DNA of 57,646 nucleotides from Comamonadaceae bacterium (lineage in GTDB: Bacteria; Pseudomonadota; Gammaproteobacteria; Burkholderiales; Burkholderiaceae_C): contig CANFWH010000010.1 in NCBI GenBank assembly GCA_947450645.1, forward strand, positions 1-57,646, given 5' to 3'. The notes beneath the pieces are model-generated. The model was not told where the DNA came from, made no database searches, and saw nothing but the letters and a program-made list of their open reading frames with translations. The first letter of the stretch is position 1; each line of letters starts with the position of its first letter. Below, piece after piece: positions 8,052-17,235 of the stretch. The translations under genes were made by a program, and so were the position numbers.

Positions 8052-9727
8052 CCCAAACTGATGCAAGCAAAGGCTTATTACGAAAATCAGACCGTGAATT
8101 AGCCGACAAATTAATCGCCGAGAAACACCTCTCGACCAGCGAGCTCAGCATCGCGGTCGCCGAGCAAAAACGGCTTGGCGGTTTTTTGCACTCTCATATC
8201 ACGCGTCTTGGCTTGATGTCGGCCTCTATCCTGCGTGATATCCGTGCTGCACAGTTGCAATTACCTGTCGTTGACATCGCGGCGCAAAGGCCTGATCCTG
8301 CTGTGCAACGCCTGCTTTCAGGCTCACTGGCTAGGCATCACAAAATGCTGCCAGTGGCACGTTCCAGCACTGGGCATGTGCTGCTGGCAGTGACCGACCC
8401 CAGTGATTTGATTGGCATTGACCAAGTCACCGCATATTTACGCGGACAAGGAATTTTGCAAGTCAAACTGGGTTTGGCAGCAGACGCTGAACTACTGCGC
8501 GAAATTGATCGTGTTTTTGGTGAGCGCGTGTCGGTGGAAAGCATATTGGCCACGGGCGGCAGGGAGCCGCCTGTCGATAAAATTGTTGAAGCCATTTTGC
8601 AACAAGCATATGACCAAGAGGCATCTGATGTTCACTTTGAACCCGATGAATACTTTCTACGCGTTCGGCTGCGCATTGATGGTGTTCTTAAGCAAACGCA
8701 CCTACTGCATTCATCCATTTGGTCTGGTCTAGCAGTCAAATTAAAAGTTTTAGCTGGCATGAACATTGCCGAAAATCGCCTACCGCAAGATGGTCGCTTT
8801 GGTATGAAGCTAGGCATTAACGATATCGATTTTCGCGCAGCTTGCTTACCCACAGCACATGGCGAAAATATTGTTTTGCGTTTGTTAGATAAAAACAAAA
8901 ATATCGTGCCGTTTAAACGCGTCGATATCAGTGATCACGCGCGACGCTGTATCAACACGGCTGTTGCAAAGCCCGAGGGCATTGTGCTTGTCACTGGCCC
9001 TACGGGTAGCGGCAAGACGACAACGCTGTACTCGGTGCTCTCATCCGTTAGCACCGAAGACGTCAACGTGATGACGCTGGAAGATCCAATTGAATATCCA
9101 CTCCCGCTGATTCGTCAAACACAAATTACTGAAAAGCTTACTTTTGCTGATGGCGTTCGTGCCTTGATGCGCCAAGATCCTGATGTCATTTTGGTGGGAG
9201 AGATCCGCGATCAAGAGACCGCAGAGATGGCCTTTCGCGCCGCCATGACAGGTCACCAAGTGTTTGCCACACTGCATACCAATTCGGCGCTGGCAGCTGT
9301 GCAGCGCCTGCGCGATATTGGCGTCAGTCCCGAAATTTTGGCAGGTAACATGATTGGCGTAATTGGTCAGCGCTTGGCGCGCAAGCTTTGCACGCAATGC
9401 AAAGTTCCGACCCATCTCACGCCAAACGATCAAAAATTATTGGGCGTTGCAGATAGCGATGTCGCCAATACCCGTATCTATAAGGCCGTAGGCTGCGAAC
9501 ACTGCGCACAGTCGGGTTACCGTGGTCGATTTGTGCTGATGGAAGTGCTGCTCTTTGATGAAAAGATGGACGAGCTGATTGCCACGAATGCCAGCCCACC
9601 TGAGCTGGCACGTTATGCCCGTAGCAATGGCTTTTTGACACTGCGCGACGATGCCATTCGCCGCGTCCTTATTGGCGACACCACCATCGAAGCGGCAAGC
9701 CGTGTGGTTAGCTTTGCCGAACGTTAA
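8048..9727 (+). CDS. mshE: Pilus extension ATPase MshE (GspE/PilB family)
   Basis: Protein of 559 aa. An N-terminal MshEN/T2SSE-N domain (about 1-160) is followed by the secretion ATPase core. Walker A GPTGSGKTT is at about residues 317-325, the Asp box with LEDPIEY follows, Walker B-type DVILVGEIRDQETAE and the His box VFATLHTN come next, and a tetracysteine zinc motif follows (CTQC about 447, CEHC about 483). It powers filament polymerisation from the cytoplasm. MshE N-domains in Vibrio bind cyclic di-GMP through RLGxx..L..xG motifs; here KRLGGFLHSHITRLGLMS is similar and suggests the same control, by inference. It starts inside the TPR gene stop (four-base overlap). Confidence 0.88.
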   Translation: MTQTDASKGLLRKSDRELADKLIAEKHLSTSELSIAVAEQKRLGGFLHSHITRLGLMSASILRDIRAAQLQLPVVDIAAQRPDPAVQRLLSGSLARHHKMLPVARSSTGHVLLAVTDPSDLIGIDQVTAYLRGQGILQVKLGLAADAELLREIDRVFGERVSVESILATGGREPPVDKIVEAILQQAYDQEASDVHFEPDEYFLRVRLRIDGVLKQTHLLHSSIWSGLAVKLKVLAGMNIAENRLPQDGRFGMKLGINDIDFRAACLPTAHGENIVLRLLDKNKNIVPFKRVDISDHARRCINTAVAKPEGIVLVTGPTGSGKTTTLYSVLSSVSTEDVNVMTLEDPIEYPLPLIRQTQITEKLTFADGVRALMRQDPDVILVGEIRDQETAEMAFRAAMTGHQVFATLHTNSALAAVQRLRDIGVSPEILAGNMIGVIGQRLARKLCTQCKVPTHLTPNDQKLLGVADSDVANTRIYKAVGCEHCAQSGYRGRFVLMEVLLFDEKMDELIATNASPPELARYARSNGFLTLRDDAIRRVLIGDTTIEAASRVVSFAER

Positions 9728-9744
9728 TCTCATCGAGTTCTGCC

Positions 9745-10950
9745 ATGCCCGTCTACGCTTGGAAAGCCATTAACACTGAAGGTAAAACCATCAACGGAAA
9801 AAGCCAGGCCGCTGATGCCAATACACTGGCCTCCCACCTAGAACAATCGGGACAGCTGCTTTTAAAAGCTACCCTAGTCAAACCAGGTATTTCTTTTGGT
9901 AAACAAAAAGTAGGGCGCGAGCAATTACTCAATTTCAGTTTCCAACTCAGCATGATGATGCGTGCTGGTGTGACCATCTTGGATGCCCTACGCGATGTAT
10001 CCGAAGGCGAAGGCAACAGTGCGATGCGCGAGGTTATCGGCAATTTGGTCGAGGGGTTGTCCGCAGGTAAAACACTGTCGCAAGCTATGGCCGCACAGCC
10101 TAAAATTTTTGATGAGGTGTATCTCAACTTAATTCAAGCGGGCGAACAAACAGGACAATTGACCGAGGTGCTGGAAGATTTAACTGAGACGCTCAAGTGG
10201 CAGCATGAAATGGCAAGTCAAACCAAAAAAGCACTCACCTACCCCATCATTGTGACGGTGGTCATTACAGGCGTGATGCTGTTTATGCTAGGTTATGTGG
10301 TGCCACAAATCACGCAACTTCTTAAAACACTTCAAATTGAATTACCTTGGCAGACTAAAGTGCTCATGTGGTTATCAGATGGTGTGGTTAACCATTGGAA
10401 GCTCATGGGTTTAATCGTCGCTGCACTGGTTATTTTTAGCGTCTTTTTTGCAAAAATTCCAGGCCCTATGCAAGGAAGGGTTGATCGATTAAAACTAAGC
10501 ATTCCCATCATTGGCAAAGTGCTGTCTCGCATTTCATTAGCGCGTTTTTCTTATGTGCTGGCTATGCTGTACGCTGCGGGGGTTACCGTCACCGATGCAT
10601 TAAAAGTCGTCGAAAAAGCAGTCGGTAACAAAGCCATGGCCGAAGCCGTGAAGAGCGCACGCATACAAATTGGAAAGGGTAAAAGTTTGTCAGCAGCATT
10701 TACTGGGAACGATTTATTTCCGCCTATGGTGGTGAGCATGCTTCGCGTGGGCGAGGCCACGGGTTCGCTAGATAAATCGCTCAAAAATGTCAGCTACATG
10801 TACACCCGTGAAGCGCGCGATGCCGTTGAAAATCTACAGGCCAGCTTGCAACCCATCATGACCATTGTTTTGGGTGGGATGATGGCAATCATTATTGTCT
10901 TTACGCTGGGACCACTCTACATCAACGTGATTGGAGGAGGTAAGTTTTAA
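9745..10950 (+). CDS. mshG: Inner-membrane platform protein MshG (GspF/PilC family)
   Basis: Protein of 401 aa, the usual length for the family. Two tandem GspF domains are visible (about 70-190 and 270-395), each with the helical bundle pattern: LNFSFQLSMMMRAGVTILDAL, then FSYVLAMLYAAGVTVTDALKV. Three membrane spans are seen, at about 167-190, 220-240 and 370-395 (IMTIVLGGMMAIIIVFTLG). The protein couples the ATPase to pilin extraction from the inner membrane. It follows mshE by 17 bases, and its stop codon overlaps the next start (TAATG). Confidence 0.88.
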   Translation: MPVYAWKAINTEGKTINGKSQAADANTLASHLEQSGQLLLKATLVKPGISFGKQKVGREQLLNFSFQLSMMMRAGVTILDALRDVSEGEGNSAMREVIGNLVEGLSAGKTLSQAMAAQPKIFDEVYLNLIQAGEQTGQLTEVLEDLTETLKWQHEMASQTKKALTYPIIVTVVITGVMLFMLGYVVPQITQLLKTLQIELPWQTKVLMWLSDGVVNHWKLMGLIVAALVIFSVFFAKIPGPMQGRVDRLKLSIPIIGKVLSRISLARFSYVLAMLYAAGVTVTDALKVVEKAVGNKAMAEAVKSARIQIGKGKSLSAAFTGNDLFPPMVVSMLRVGEATGSLDKSLKNVSYMYTREARDAVENLQASLQPIMTIVLGGMMAIIIVFTLGPLYINVIGGGKF

Positions 10951-12488
10951 TGTCTAGCACGCTCGACCTCGTCAAGAGCTCCAAGCCGCTCTACATCCTG
11001 CATCTATCATCTGGCAAAGCGCAGATCTATTTTGCAAAATCGAAGGGCGCAACATTGGTTGAGCCGCCTAGTGGGCTGGAACATGCGTCGGATCTAGCAC
11101 TCTTTGCCGCGCAATGGCCAAACGTACCCTGGGTGATCTTGGTCGACCAAAGTGAAGAGACTTTTTGGGGGGGCGTTATGCCCGTTATGCGCGGCGCAGC
11201 CAAGACGGCTTGGATTGAACGCATGTCAGCGCAATCCGGCTCTGAGAGCCTCTACCGCTGGTCTGAACTGCAAGGCAAAAGTCGCTCGCAGCCCGACAAG
11301 CTTCGTGTGCTGGGCTATACGCTGGGCAGGCCCGAAGGCTTGACGCCTTGGCTCGATGCGCTGCAAGGCTGTGATGCCCGTATCCGAGGCGTGTACTCGC
11401 CGGTCATGCTGACGCCCACAGCGTTGACACTCCTCAAAATCAAACCTCTCAAAAACGAAGACGACATTGGCGTACTTGTTACGCCTCATGCCGATGGTTT
11501 GCGTCAATCGGTTTTGGTGGCAGGCCGGGTTCGTTTTTCACGCTTGGCACTACATCCCTTTACCAGCGGCGCAGAATGGTTTGAAACCGTCTATAGCGAA
11601 ACGGCGAGGCTACGCGAATACCTCATCGGCAGTGGCTTACTCAAAAGCGACCGTGCGGGTATGCAGTTGTATGTTGTACTTCCCCCCGCAGTAGATGCAA
11701 AAGCCAACAAGACCTCTGCGATTGTGCACACCCGAGATCATTACCGCTGGGTTGAGAGCGCCCTAGCGGATTTGGTCTACGTGGCCGCTTTAGCCAAGAA
11801 CCAACCATTAGCGCAATTAGCGCCTTTGTTTTATAGCAAGCGTGATTTAAGTATGCGTATCACGCAGGTAATTTATATCGTCACTGCTGTCATTACAGCT
11901 GCTGCTATTGCTTATGCCTCCTATTCCGTTGCACAGCTTTGGCAAAAACAGCTCGATATTGATGCGGCGCAAGAAGCCTCCAGCGCCGCATCCAAGCAAT
12001 ACCAAGCGATTGCGAAAAATTTTCCGCCCACACCGCTAACCGCTCAGCAGTTGATCGACTTGAGTAATCGCTGGGACACGATCAAGGCAGCCACATCGCC
12101 CAGTATGCGCGACATTTTGGTGATTGCTGGCCAAACACTGACTCGACATCCTGGAATGATTATTGAAAAAATGGAATGGGTGGGCGAAGTGCCTAGCAAG
12201 CCGCCCGCGCCTGGTGCAGTTCTAGGTTTGCCACCACCCGTATCGAAAGAAAAAAAAGAAGTCGCTACTCTCGTACTCAGCGGCAATATCCGCGGTATTG
12301 CCAGCGACGACTTGCGCGGTACGCGCGATGCACTGGCTAAGCTCATGTTAGACTTCAATCGAAACTCCGACATTCGCGCCGAAGTCACCAAAAAACCGCT
12401 GGACCTGAGCACTAAAGCTTCACTCTCTGGCTCTGGCAAACAGGAATCTTCCGAGCTAAGTTTTGAGATCAAACTATGGCAACGTTAA
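10950..12488 (+). CDS. Bitopic assembly protein, MshI/GspL-like (PilM-PilN-type)
   Basis: Protein of 512 aa. The first ~290 residues have no membrane segment and look like the degenerate actin-like fold of MshI/GspL/PilM cytoplasmic domains (ILHLSSGKAQIYF near the start; DDIGVLVTPHADGLRQSVLV as a second beta sheet). One helix at about residues 306-328 (VIYIVTAVITAAAIAYASYSV) is followed by a coiled-coil-prone and then globular periplasmic part (KLMLDFNRNSDIRAEV near the end), like PilN or the GspL C-terminus. So one protein appears to do the work that PilM and PilN share in T4aP. No intact ATP-binding motif was seen. It overlaps the next gene by 13 bases. Recognition is structural and contextual rather than by clear sequence motifs. 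Confidence 0.6.
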   Translation: MSSTLDLVKSSKPLYILHLSSGKAQIYFAKSKGATLVEPPSGLEHASDLALFAAQWPNVPWVILVDQSEETFWGGVMPVMRGAAKTAWIERMSAQSGSESLYRWSELQGKSRSQPDKLRVLGYTLGRPEGLTPWLDALQGCDARIRGVYSPVMLTPTALTLLKIKPLKNEDDIGVLVTPHADGLRQSVLVAGRVRFSRLALHPFTSGAEWFETVYSETARLREYLIGSGLLKSDRAGMQLYVVLPPAVDAKANKTSAIVHTRDHYRWVESALADLVYVAALAKNQPLAQLAPLFYSKRDLSMRITQVIYIVTAVITAAAIAYASYSVAQLWQKQLDIDAAQEASSAASKQYQAIAKNFPPTPLTAQQLIDLSNRWDTIKAATSPSMRDILVIAGQTLTRHPGMIIEKMEWVGEVPSKPPAPGAVLGLPPPVSKEKKEVATLVLSGNIRGIASDDLRGTRDALAKLMLDFNRNSDIRAEVTKKPLDLSTKASLSGSGKQESSELSFEIKLWQR

Positions 12489-13222
12489 ACGCTCAGGCCG
12501 TTGGCTACGACGATGACGACGACGAGGGGGCAGGTGCCTCTGCGCTGCCCCAAGAGCTAGGTTGGAGCTGGAAAACTTGGCCCAAGAATCTGCGCCGTGC
12601 CGTCGCCATTAGCGCGGGTGTGCTGGCGGCTATGGTGGCAGTTATTCTGTTTTTACAAGGACAAGATAAAGAGTTCACAGAAAAACTTGATGCCAGCGCT
12701 GGTGGTAAATCGCTCTCACAAGCCAAACTGCGCGAAAGCGGACAAGAACGCGACACCATCGTTAAGTATTTGCCCGTGCTACGCGAGCTAGAAGAGCGCG
12801 GTATTTTTGGTGAAGAAAAACGGCTTGAATGGGTCGAGCAATTACGCACCATCGAAAAACGTTGGCCTGGCATTGCCATCAAATACGACATCTCGCCGCA
12901 AAGATTAGTCCCCAAAGAAGGCAGCAATGGCATCGTGCAGCCCATACCTGCTGGTGCCAAGTTGCCAAACGGAGATCCCGTCAAACAATTCGGCGTGTTT
13001 AGCACCGACATGAAGCTCACCCTACAGCTGCTGCATGAGGGCGATGCATTAGCGATATTTGATGAGCTCAAAGCTGCAAAATTAGGACTGTTTACAGTCA
13101 AAAAATGCAGCCTCAGACGCCCCGACAATGGCACTCAAAACGACTCGGGGGGCGACTTTGGAGCGCCTCTCACAGTTGACTGTTTGCTTAATTGGATTAG
13201 CATGAGCGCCTATACACCATGA
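12476..13222 (+). CDS. Bitopic assembly protein, MshJ/PilO-like
   Basis: Protein of 248 aa. The N-terminus is cytoplasmic and carries a run of acidic residues (YDDDDDEG). One membrane helix lies at about residues 42-59 (AVAISAGVLAAMVAVILFL). A coiled-coil-prone stretch follows (RDTIVKYLPVLRELEERG...EWVEQLRTIEKRWP), then a mixed alpha/beta periplasmic domain with MKLTLQLLHEGDALAIFDEL, typical of the ferredoxin-like fold of PilO, PilN and GspM. In MSHA loci the protein after MshI is MshJ. It would form the inner-membrane alignment complex with its neighbours. The call rests on topology, length and gene order. Confidence 0.55.
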   Translation: MATLNAQAVGYDDDDDEGAGASALPQELGWSWKTWPKNLRRAVAISAGVLAAMVAVILFLQGQDKEFTEKLDASAGGKSLSQAKLRESGQERDTIVKYLPVLRELEERGIFGEEKRLEWVEQLRTIEKRWPGIAIKYDISPQRLVPKEGSNGIVQPIPAGAKLPNGDPVKQFGVFSTDMKLTLQLLHEGDALAIFDELKAAKLGLFTVKKCSLRRPDNGTQNDSGGDFGAPLTVDCLLNWISMSAYTP

Positions 13223-13776
13223 AGCGCTTCACACTCGCCCGCTCTTTGTTGATTGCCCTGCCACTTGAACTAATGCTTGGGCTGGGATTGATGCTGAGCG
13301 CCTTTGGCCAAACAGCCGAACAACCGAGCCCCAACGCAGCACAAACAAGAAACTTAGGCCAAACAAGATATGGCACAGGGCTAGGCAGACTACTGACTTC
13401 TGAACGTGAGCGCACCAAGATTGATGATCTGCGCTTCAATGTGGTCGAGCAAGTCAAAGCCGCTAAAGAAGAGGTCGATGAAGGTCCAAAACTCTTGCAC
13501 CTAGACGGCATTACCCAGCGCCCCGATAGGCCTGTCGGGCAGCGTACCAGCGTGTGGATTAATGGCAGGGTCTATGCCGAAAACGAGTTGCCCTATGGAC
13601 TCACCATTGTGCGAAACACCCAAGGCGAAGTCGCAGGCATGAACTCCGTTGTTAGCAAAGGCAAAACCGAATTTGCCAAAATAGGCGACGACATCACCAG
13701 ACCCCAAACCCCTGCGGAAGCCCAGGCCATAGAGCTTGCGGCTGTGCCGCCCAAAAAGCCAGCCGAGCAACCATGA
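13219..13776 (+). CDS. Periplasmic secretin-linking protein, MshK/PilP-like
   Basis: Protein of 185 aa. An N-terminal signal or anchor helix (SLLIALPLELMLGLGLMLSAFG) is followed by a flexible region and a small beta domain: LLHLDGITQRPDRPVGQ, then SVWINGRVYAENELPYGLTI. The 'V.ING..Y..ge' pattern is the homology region of MshK, PilP and GspC proteins, which join the inner-membrane complex to the secretin N-domains. Its start overlaps the MshJ-like stop, and its stop overlaps the next start (ATGA), fitting one translational unit. The Pro-rich C-terminus is disordered. Confidence 0.55.
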   Translation: MKRFTLARSLLIALPLELMLGLGLMLSAFGQTAEQPSPNAAQTRNLGQTRYGTGLGRLLTSERERTKIDDLRFNVVEQVKAAKEEVDEGPKLLHLDGITQRPDRPVGQRTSVWINGRVYAENELPYGLTIVRNTQGEVAGMNSVVSKGKTEFAKIGDDITRPQTPAEAQAIELAAVPPKKPAEQP

Positions 13777-15362
13777 GCCGCTTGCCCACCCAACATCCAG
13801 TCGCCAAACGCCAACGCGGTTTAATCGGCATCTTGCTGCTCGTCACGATTGCCGTGATGGCTGTGGCTGTGTTTAGCAAAAACATTTGGGGCGAAGACTC
13901 TAAAACTTATCAGCAAAAAGTGAATCAAGAGGCACTGCGGCAAGCAAAGGCAGCGTTGTTGGATTATTTAGTGGTGGGTGCGGTCTCAGGTGGCATCAAT
14001 GATCCGTTTGGAACTAGCGTTCTAGGTAGACTGCCATGCCCCAACCAAGATGGCAATGGTGTCAGCGTATCTACTTGCGGTACAGGTACGGCCTACCTAG
14101 CCGCTGGATACCATAGCTTAGGATTGCTTCCATGGGCAACGATTAATTCCCCTGTTATTCGCGACGCATCGCGTCAATGTCTTTGGTATGCAGTCGATGG
14201 GCTTTATAAAGTAAGCAGTAATTCAAGTCCTGTCAATTCAGACTCCTATGGTAGCTTTTCTGTCGTTCAACCCGTTAAGCCTACGAATCCCGCTTTACTC
14301 ACCTCCACATGGCCGACACAATTGCTGGCAGGCGATTTAACAACCGTTGGCAGCTCGCCCAATCGCGTAGTTGCTGTCATTATTGCGGCTGGCTCCGCGG
14401 GCGGCACGCAAGCGCAAACCTCCGTTGGAGGAAGCGCCTACGCTTGTGGGTTGACGCGCGCCGTTAGTGGCATACCGAATGCTGAAGCCTCTGCGCCAGA
14501 CTTTCTTAAATACTATCAGGCGGCAGCAGGGAGTCAACCCAACATTTCGAATCAATCACTTATTCCCGCTAGCGGTACGCCAGTTAAAAATGTAGCAAAC
14601 CCAACAGCAACTCCCGCAGGCGCTTTAATCACTTTCGTTACCGCCGACGTGGGGCAAGAGCAACTGAACGACCAAGTGATTTGGATAACTGCAGATGAGG
14701 TGGCAAGCGCAACGACCAAAAGAGTAGCCCAACTCTACGCTAACCAAATTAATAGCTATGTCGCTCAAACTGGCTTTTATCCTTGGGCCGCTAGCTCACC
14801 TGGGGGCTCATGCATAAAAGGACTCTTACAAGGATTTATTCCTTACTCTTGTGATGTTGTGCCAACTAATGCAAGCAACGACAATAATCCCACTTTCGTC
14901 TTAGCTTTTGGCTCAGGGAATTTTGCCTCGGATACTGATAACTGGGCAGGCCAAGCCCATTACGCGGTCTCTAAAAATTGCATTCCAAGTACTAGCTCTG
15001 CAAAAAGATTTTCTGGGCAAGACTACCCAGTCGTGGGCAGCGGCGGCACAACCACGCACCCTTGCACAGGAACGGACCGCATTAACTTAGGCACAAATAT
15101 AACGGGGCCTGCAGCCATTATTTTGATGCGTGGCCGCGCACTGCCAAGCCAACTTACTGGCTCCACACCTTGTCTCATATACAACGGGACACCTGCAACC
15201 AGTAATGTATCGTTGTGTCTTGAAGATCCGACAAATAAAGCGACAGTATCCCTTGCATTTACTGCCCCCAAGTCTTCACCTACAGCAATCAATACTGTGT
15301 CATACCGAGTGCCTCAAGTTTCTGGCAGTAACGATTACATGGTTCAATTGACGATCAATTAA
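13773..15362 (+). CDS. Large non-canonical prepilin lacking Glu+5
   Basis: Protein of 529 aa. A 16-residue leader ends in QRG and is followed by LIGILLLVTIAVMAVAVF. The +5 position is Leu instead of Glu, as in GspK-type tip pseudopilins, which also are unusually large. After the helix comes KAALLDYLVVGAV...LPCPNQDGNG and GLLPWATI, the same order of motifs as in the two prepilins that follow, so all three are related. The remaining ~350 residues are Ser/Thr/Gly-rich beta-like sequence with several cysteines. It likely caps the filament or forms its adhesive tip, which is inference from size, the missing Glu and the family habit of minor pilins. The start overlaps the preceding stop. Confidence 0.65.
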   Translation: MSRLPTQHPVAKRQRGLIGILLLVTIAVMAVAVFSKNIWGEDSKTYQQKVNQEALRQAKAALLDYLVVGAVSGGINDPFGTSVLGRLPCPNQDGNGVSVSTCGTGTAYLAAGYHSLGLLPWATINSPVIRDASRQCLWYAVDGLYKVSSNSSPVNSDSYGSFSVVQPVKPTNPALLTSTWPTQLLAGDLTTVGSSPNRVVAVIIAAGSAGGTQAQTSVGGSAYACGLTRAVSGIPNAEASAPDFLKYYQAAAGSQPNISNQSLIPASGTPVKNVANPTATPAGALITFVTADVGQEQLNDQVIWITADEVASATTKRVAQLYANQINSYVAQTGFYPWAASSPGGSCIKGLLQGFIPYSCDVVPTNASNDNNPTFVLAFGSGNFASDTDNWAGQAHYAVSKNCIPSTSSAKRFSGQDYPVVGSGGTTTHPCTGTDRINLGTNITGPAAIILMRGRALPSQLTGSTPCLIYNGTPATSNVSLCLEDPTNKATVSLAFTAPKSSPTAINTVSYRVPQVSGSNDYMVQLTIN

Positions 15363-15367
15363 AAAGT

Positions 15368-16360
15368 ATGGGTATGAAATTGCAAAAAACATCCTCTCAG
15401 GGTTTTACGCTTATTGAGTTAGCAGTCGTGCTAACCATTGTTGCCTTAGTCATAGGCGGCTTGGCTGTACCCATGAGCAAGCGTATTGCGGAGCAACAAT
15501 ACACAGACACCCAAGCCAATATCGATAAAGCAATGGACGCTTTGGTTGGATTCGCCATCCAAAATCGCAGACTACCTTGCCCCGATGTCGATACTGCGTC
15601 TGGAGCGGCCGATACCAGGGATGGTTTTGAGGATATAGCAGGAACAGCAGGCGCAATTACTGGATGCTCCATTGGCGTTGCGGGCACGGTCTCAAACACA
15701 GTTAACTATCATTCTGACCCCGATGGCGTGAGTTGGGGCGACTTGCCCTGGCAGACACTGGGTTTAGCAGCCCCCAATAACGTCGATGCATGGAATAACC
15801 GCTTGCGCTATGCTGTGTTTACGCCACTTGTGACGCAAGTTACTCCTACGGTTACATGCTCCAACTTGCCGACCGCGCCTGCCATTGGGATTGGTTTTCA
15901 AAATCTTGGCTGCAATACTGCCATTGCCAATACAACGATTGCTGGTGGTGGTCAAATCGATATCCGATGTGCCAGCCCCGCAGCGCCCCCGGCCACGCCA
16001 GCACTGGGCTGCCTCGCTACACCAGCGGCAGCGCCATATCAAGTAACCCAAAGCGCTGTCTTGGTCGTCTATTCAATGGGCGCAAACGGATGGGGATCCA
16101 CAAGCATGGTTAACCTTGCTTCCCAAGCTTCTATGGCATTCACCTCTACCCTAATTACCCAACTTCCTGATGAAGCGGCCAATGCACCCGAACTAGATAG
16201 TGCATTGACCCAGCCATTGGCAAGCGCATCGCGTCGGCAGTTTGTCGCTCGCTCAAGAACTGACAATACCAGCACGTCTGGCGCCTTCGACGACGTCGTC
16301 AGTTTTATGTCCGCCACTACCCTAGCAGCCAAGTTATCAAACGCCGGGGTTTGGCCATGA
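15368..16360 (+). CDS. Minor prepilin, 'RLPCPD' type, copy 1
   Basis: Protein of 330 aa. A 12-residue leader (MGMKLQKTSSQG) precedes FTLIE (Glu+5) and LAVVLTIVALVIGGL. Diagnostic segments follow: DALVGFAIQNRRLPCPDVD, DGFED, WGDLPWQTLGL, AWNNRLRYAVFTP, VVYSMGANGWGSTS, and a C-terminus FDDVVSFMSATTLAAKL. It belongs to a class of pilin-like proteins with a GLPW.TLGL...D.W..RLRY core that is common in proteobacterial minor pilin sets. It is a tandem paralog of the next gene, with which it overlaps by four bases. The ATG at 15374 is an alternative start. Confidence 0.75.
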   Translation: MGMKLQKTSSQGFTLIELAVVLTIVALVIGGLAVPMSKRIAEQQYTDTQANIDKAMDALVGFAIQNRRLPCPDVDTASGAADTRDGFEDIAGTAGAITGCSIGVAGTVSNTVNYHSDPDGVSWGDLPWQTLGLAAPNNVDAWNNRLRYAVFTPLVTQVTPTVTCSNLPTAPAIGIGFQNLGCNTAIANTTIAGGGQIDIRCASPAAPPATPALGCLATPAAAPYQVTQSAVLVVYSMGANGWGSTSMVNLASQASMAFTSTLITQLPDEAANAPELDSALTQPLASASRRQFVARSRTDNTSTSGAFDDVVSFMSATTLAAKLSNAGVWP

Positions 16361-17235
16361 TGAAGGTCAAACACGGATTTACCTTAATCGAGTTAGCCAT
16401 TGCACTTACCATAGTGACGTTGTTGGTTGGCGGGTTATCTGTGCCATTGAGTAAGCGCTTAACGGAGCAACAGTACGCACAAACGCAAGCCAGTATTGAT
16501 AAGGCAATGGAGGCATTAGTTGGTTATGCGCTACTCAATCAACGCTTACCATGCCCAGATATATCCACCACAGTGACCGACAACAGAGATGGTGTTGAAG
16601 ACCCTCTCCCGGGATCGCCGATTACTTGTGCGCTTGGCGCCAATACGGGAGCTTTTGATTTCACGCGGTCTTCAGATTCAACCGTAGGAGGTGCTAGCTG
16701 GGGAGATTTGCCTTGGAAAACATTAGGCCTAGCCGCTCCCTACAACTCCGACGCGTGGAATAACCGATTGCGTTATGCAGTCGTAACTTATTTTGCGCTG
16801 CCTCCCACTAGCAGCCCTAACCTTATCAACAGTATTGGCACATCTGGCGATAGCCTGCTCGTCTATTGCCGTGGTCAAAACGCCACTGGTGCCGTAGCGC
16901 CAGGATGCATTAGTCCTGGATATTCAGTTAGCAGTGATGTCGCTTTTGTCGTCTATTCAATGGGCGCAAATGGCTGGGGCTCAACCAGCATCTCAAGCCT
17001 ATCCATCAAGAAACCTTTTACTGCCGCGCAACTGTCTTTTGCTCCTGACGAAGCCGCTAACGCACCAGAGACAGAGGCTGGGACTAATGCTGCCGCAATT
17101 TTGTCGCGTAGGCAATATGTCACAAGAGATAGAACCGAATCGACGAGTCTATCTGGCGAATTTGACGATTTATTAAGTTTTATGCCTAGAGCTAAATTAA
17201 CCGCTAGACTTATGAACGCTGGCCTTTACCCTTAA
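16357..17235 (+). CDS. Minor prepilin, 'RLPCPD' type, copy 2
   Basis: Protein of 292 aa from the ATG at 16357, which overlaps the previous stop (ATGA); the ATG at 16360 is the other option. The leader (MMKVKHG) is cut before FTLIE (Glu+5). It repeats the motif set of copy 1: EALVGYALLNQRLPCPD, DGVED, WGDLPWKTLGLAAP, AWNNRLRYAV, VVYSMGANGWGSTS and FDDLLSFMPRAKLTARL at the C-terminus. The middle is about 35 residues shorter than copy 1. The pair arose by tandem duplication that is older than the pilin 1/2 duplication, judged by divergence. Confidence 0.75.
   Translation: MMKVKHGFTLIELAIALTIVTLLVGGLSVPLSKRLTEQQYAQTQASIDKAMEALVGYALLNQRLPCPDISTTVTDNRDGVEDPLPGSPITCALGANTGAFDFTRSSDSTVGGASWGDLPWKTLGLAAPYNSDAWNNRLRYAVVTYFALPPTSSPNLINSIGTSGDSLLVYCRGQNATGAVAPGCISPGYSVSSDVAFVVYSMGANGWGSTSISSLSIKKPFTAAQLSFAPDEAANAPETEAGTNAAAILSRRQYVTRDRTESTSLSGEFDDLLSFMPRAKLTARLMNAGLYP

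Noticed and set aside
12505-13134. 209-aa Ser-rich open frame opposite the MshJ-like gene
   Set aside because: The composition is that of an antisense shadow; the sense gene has coupling overlaps on both sides and a membrane helix.
5338-13776. Naming the machine genes pilQ, pilB, pilC, pilM, pilN, pilO and pilP because they precede aroK-aroB
   Set aside because: The secretin is a lipoprotein with MshL-type segments, the gene order (secretin, TPR, ATPase, platform, then MshI/J/K-like) is that of msh loci, and the PilM/PilN roles appear joined in one protein.
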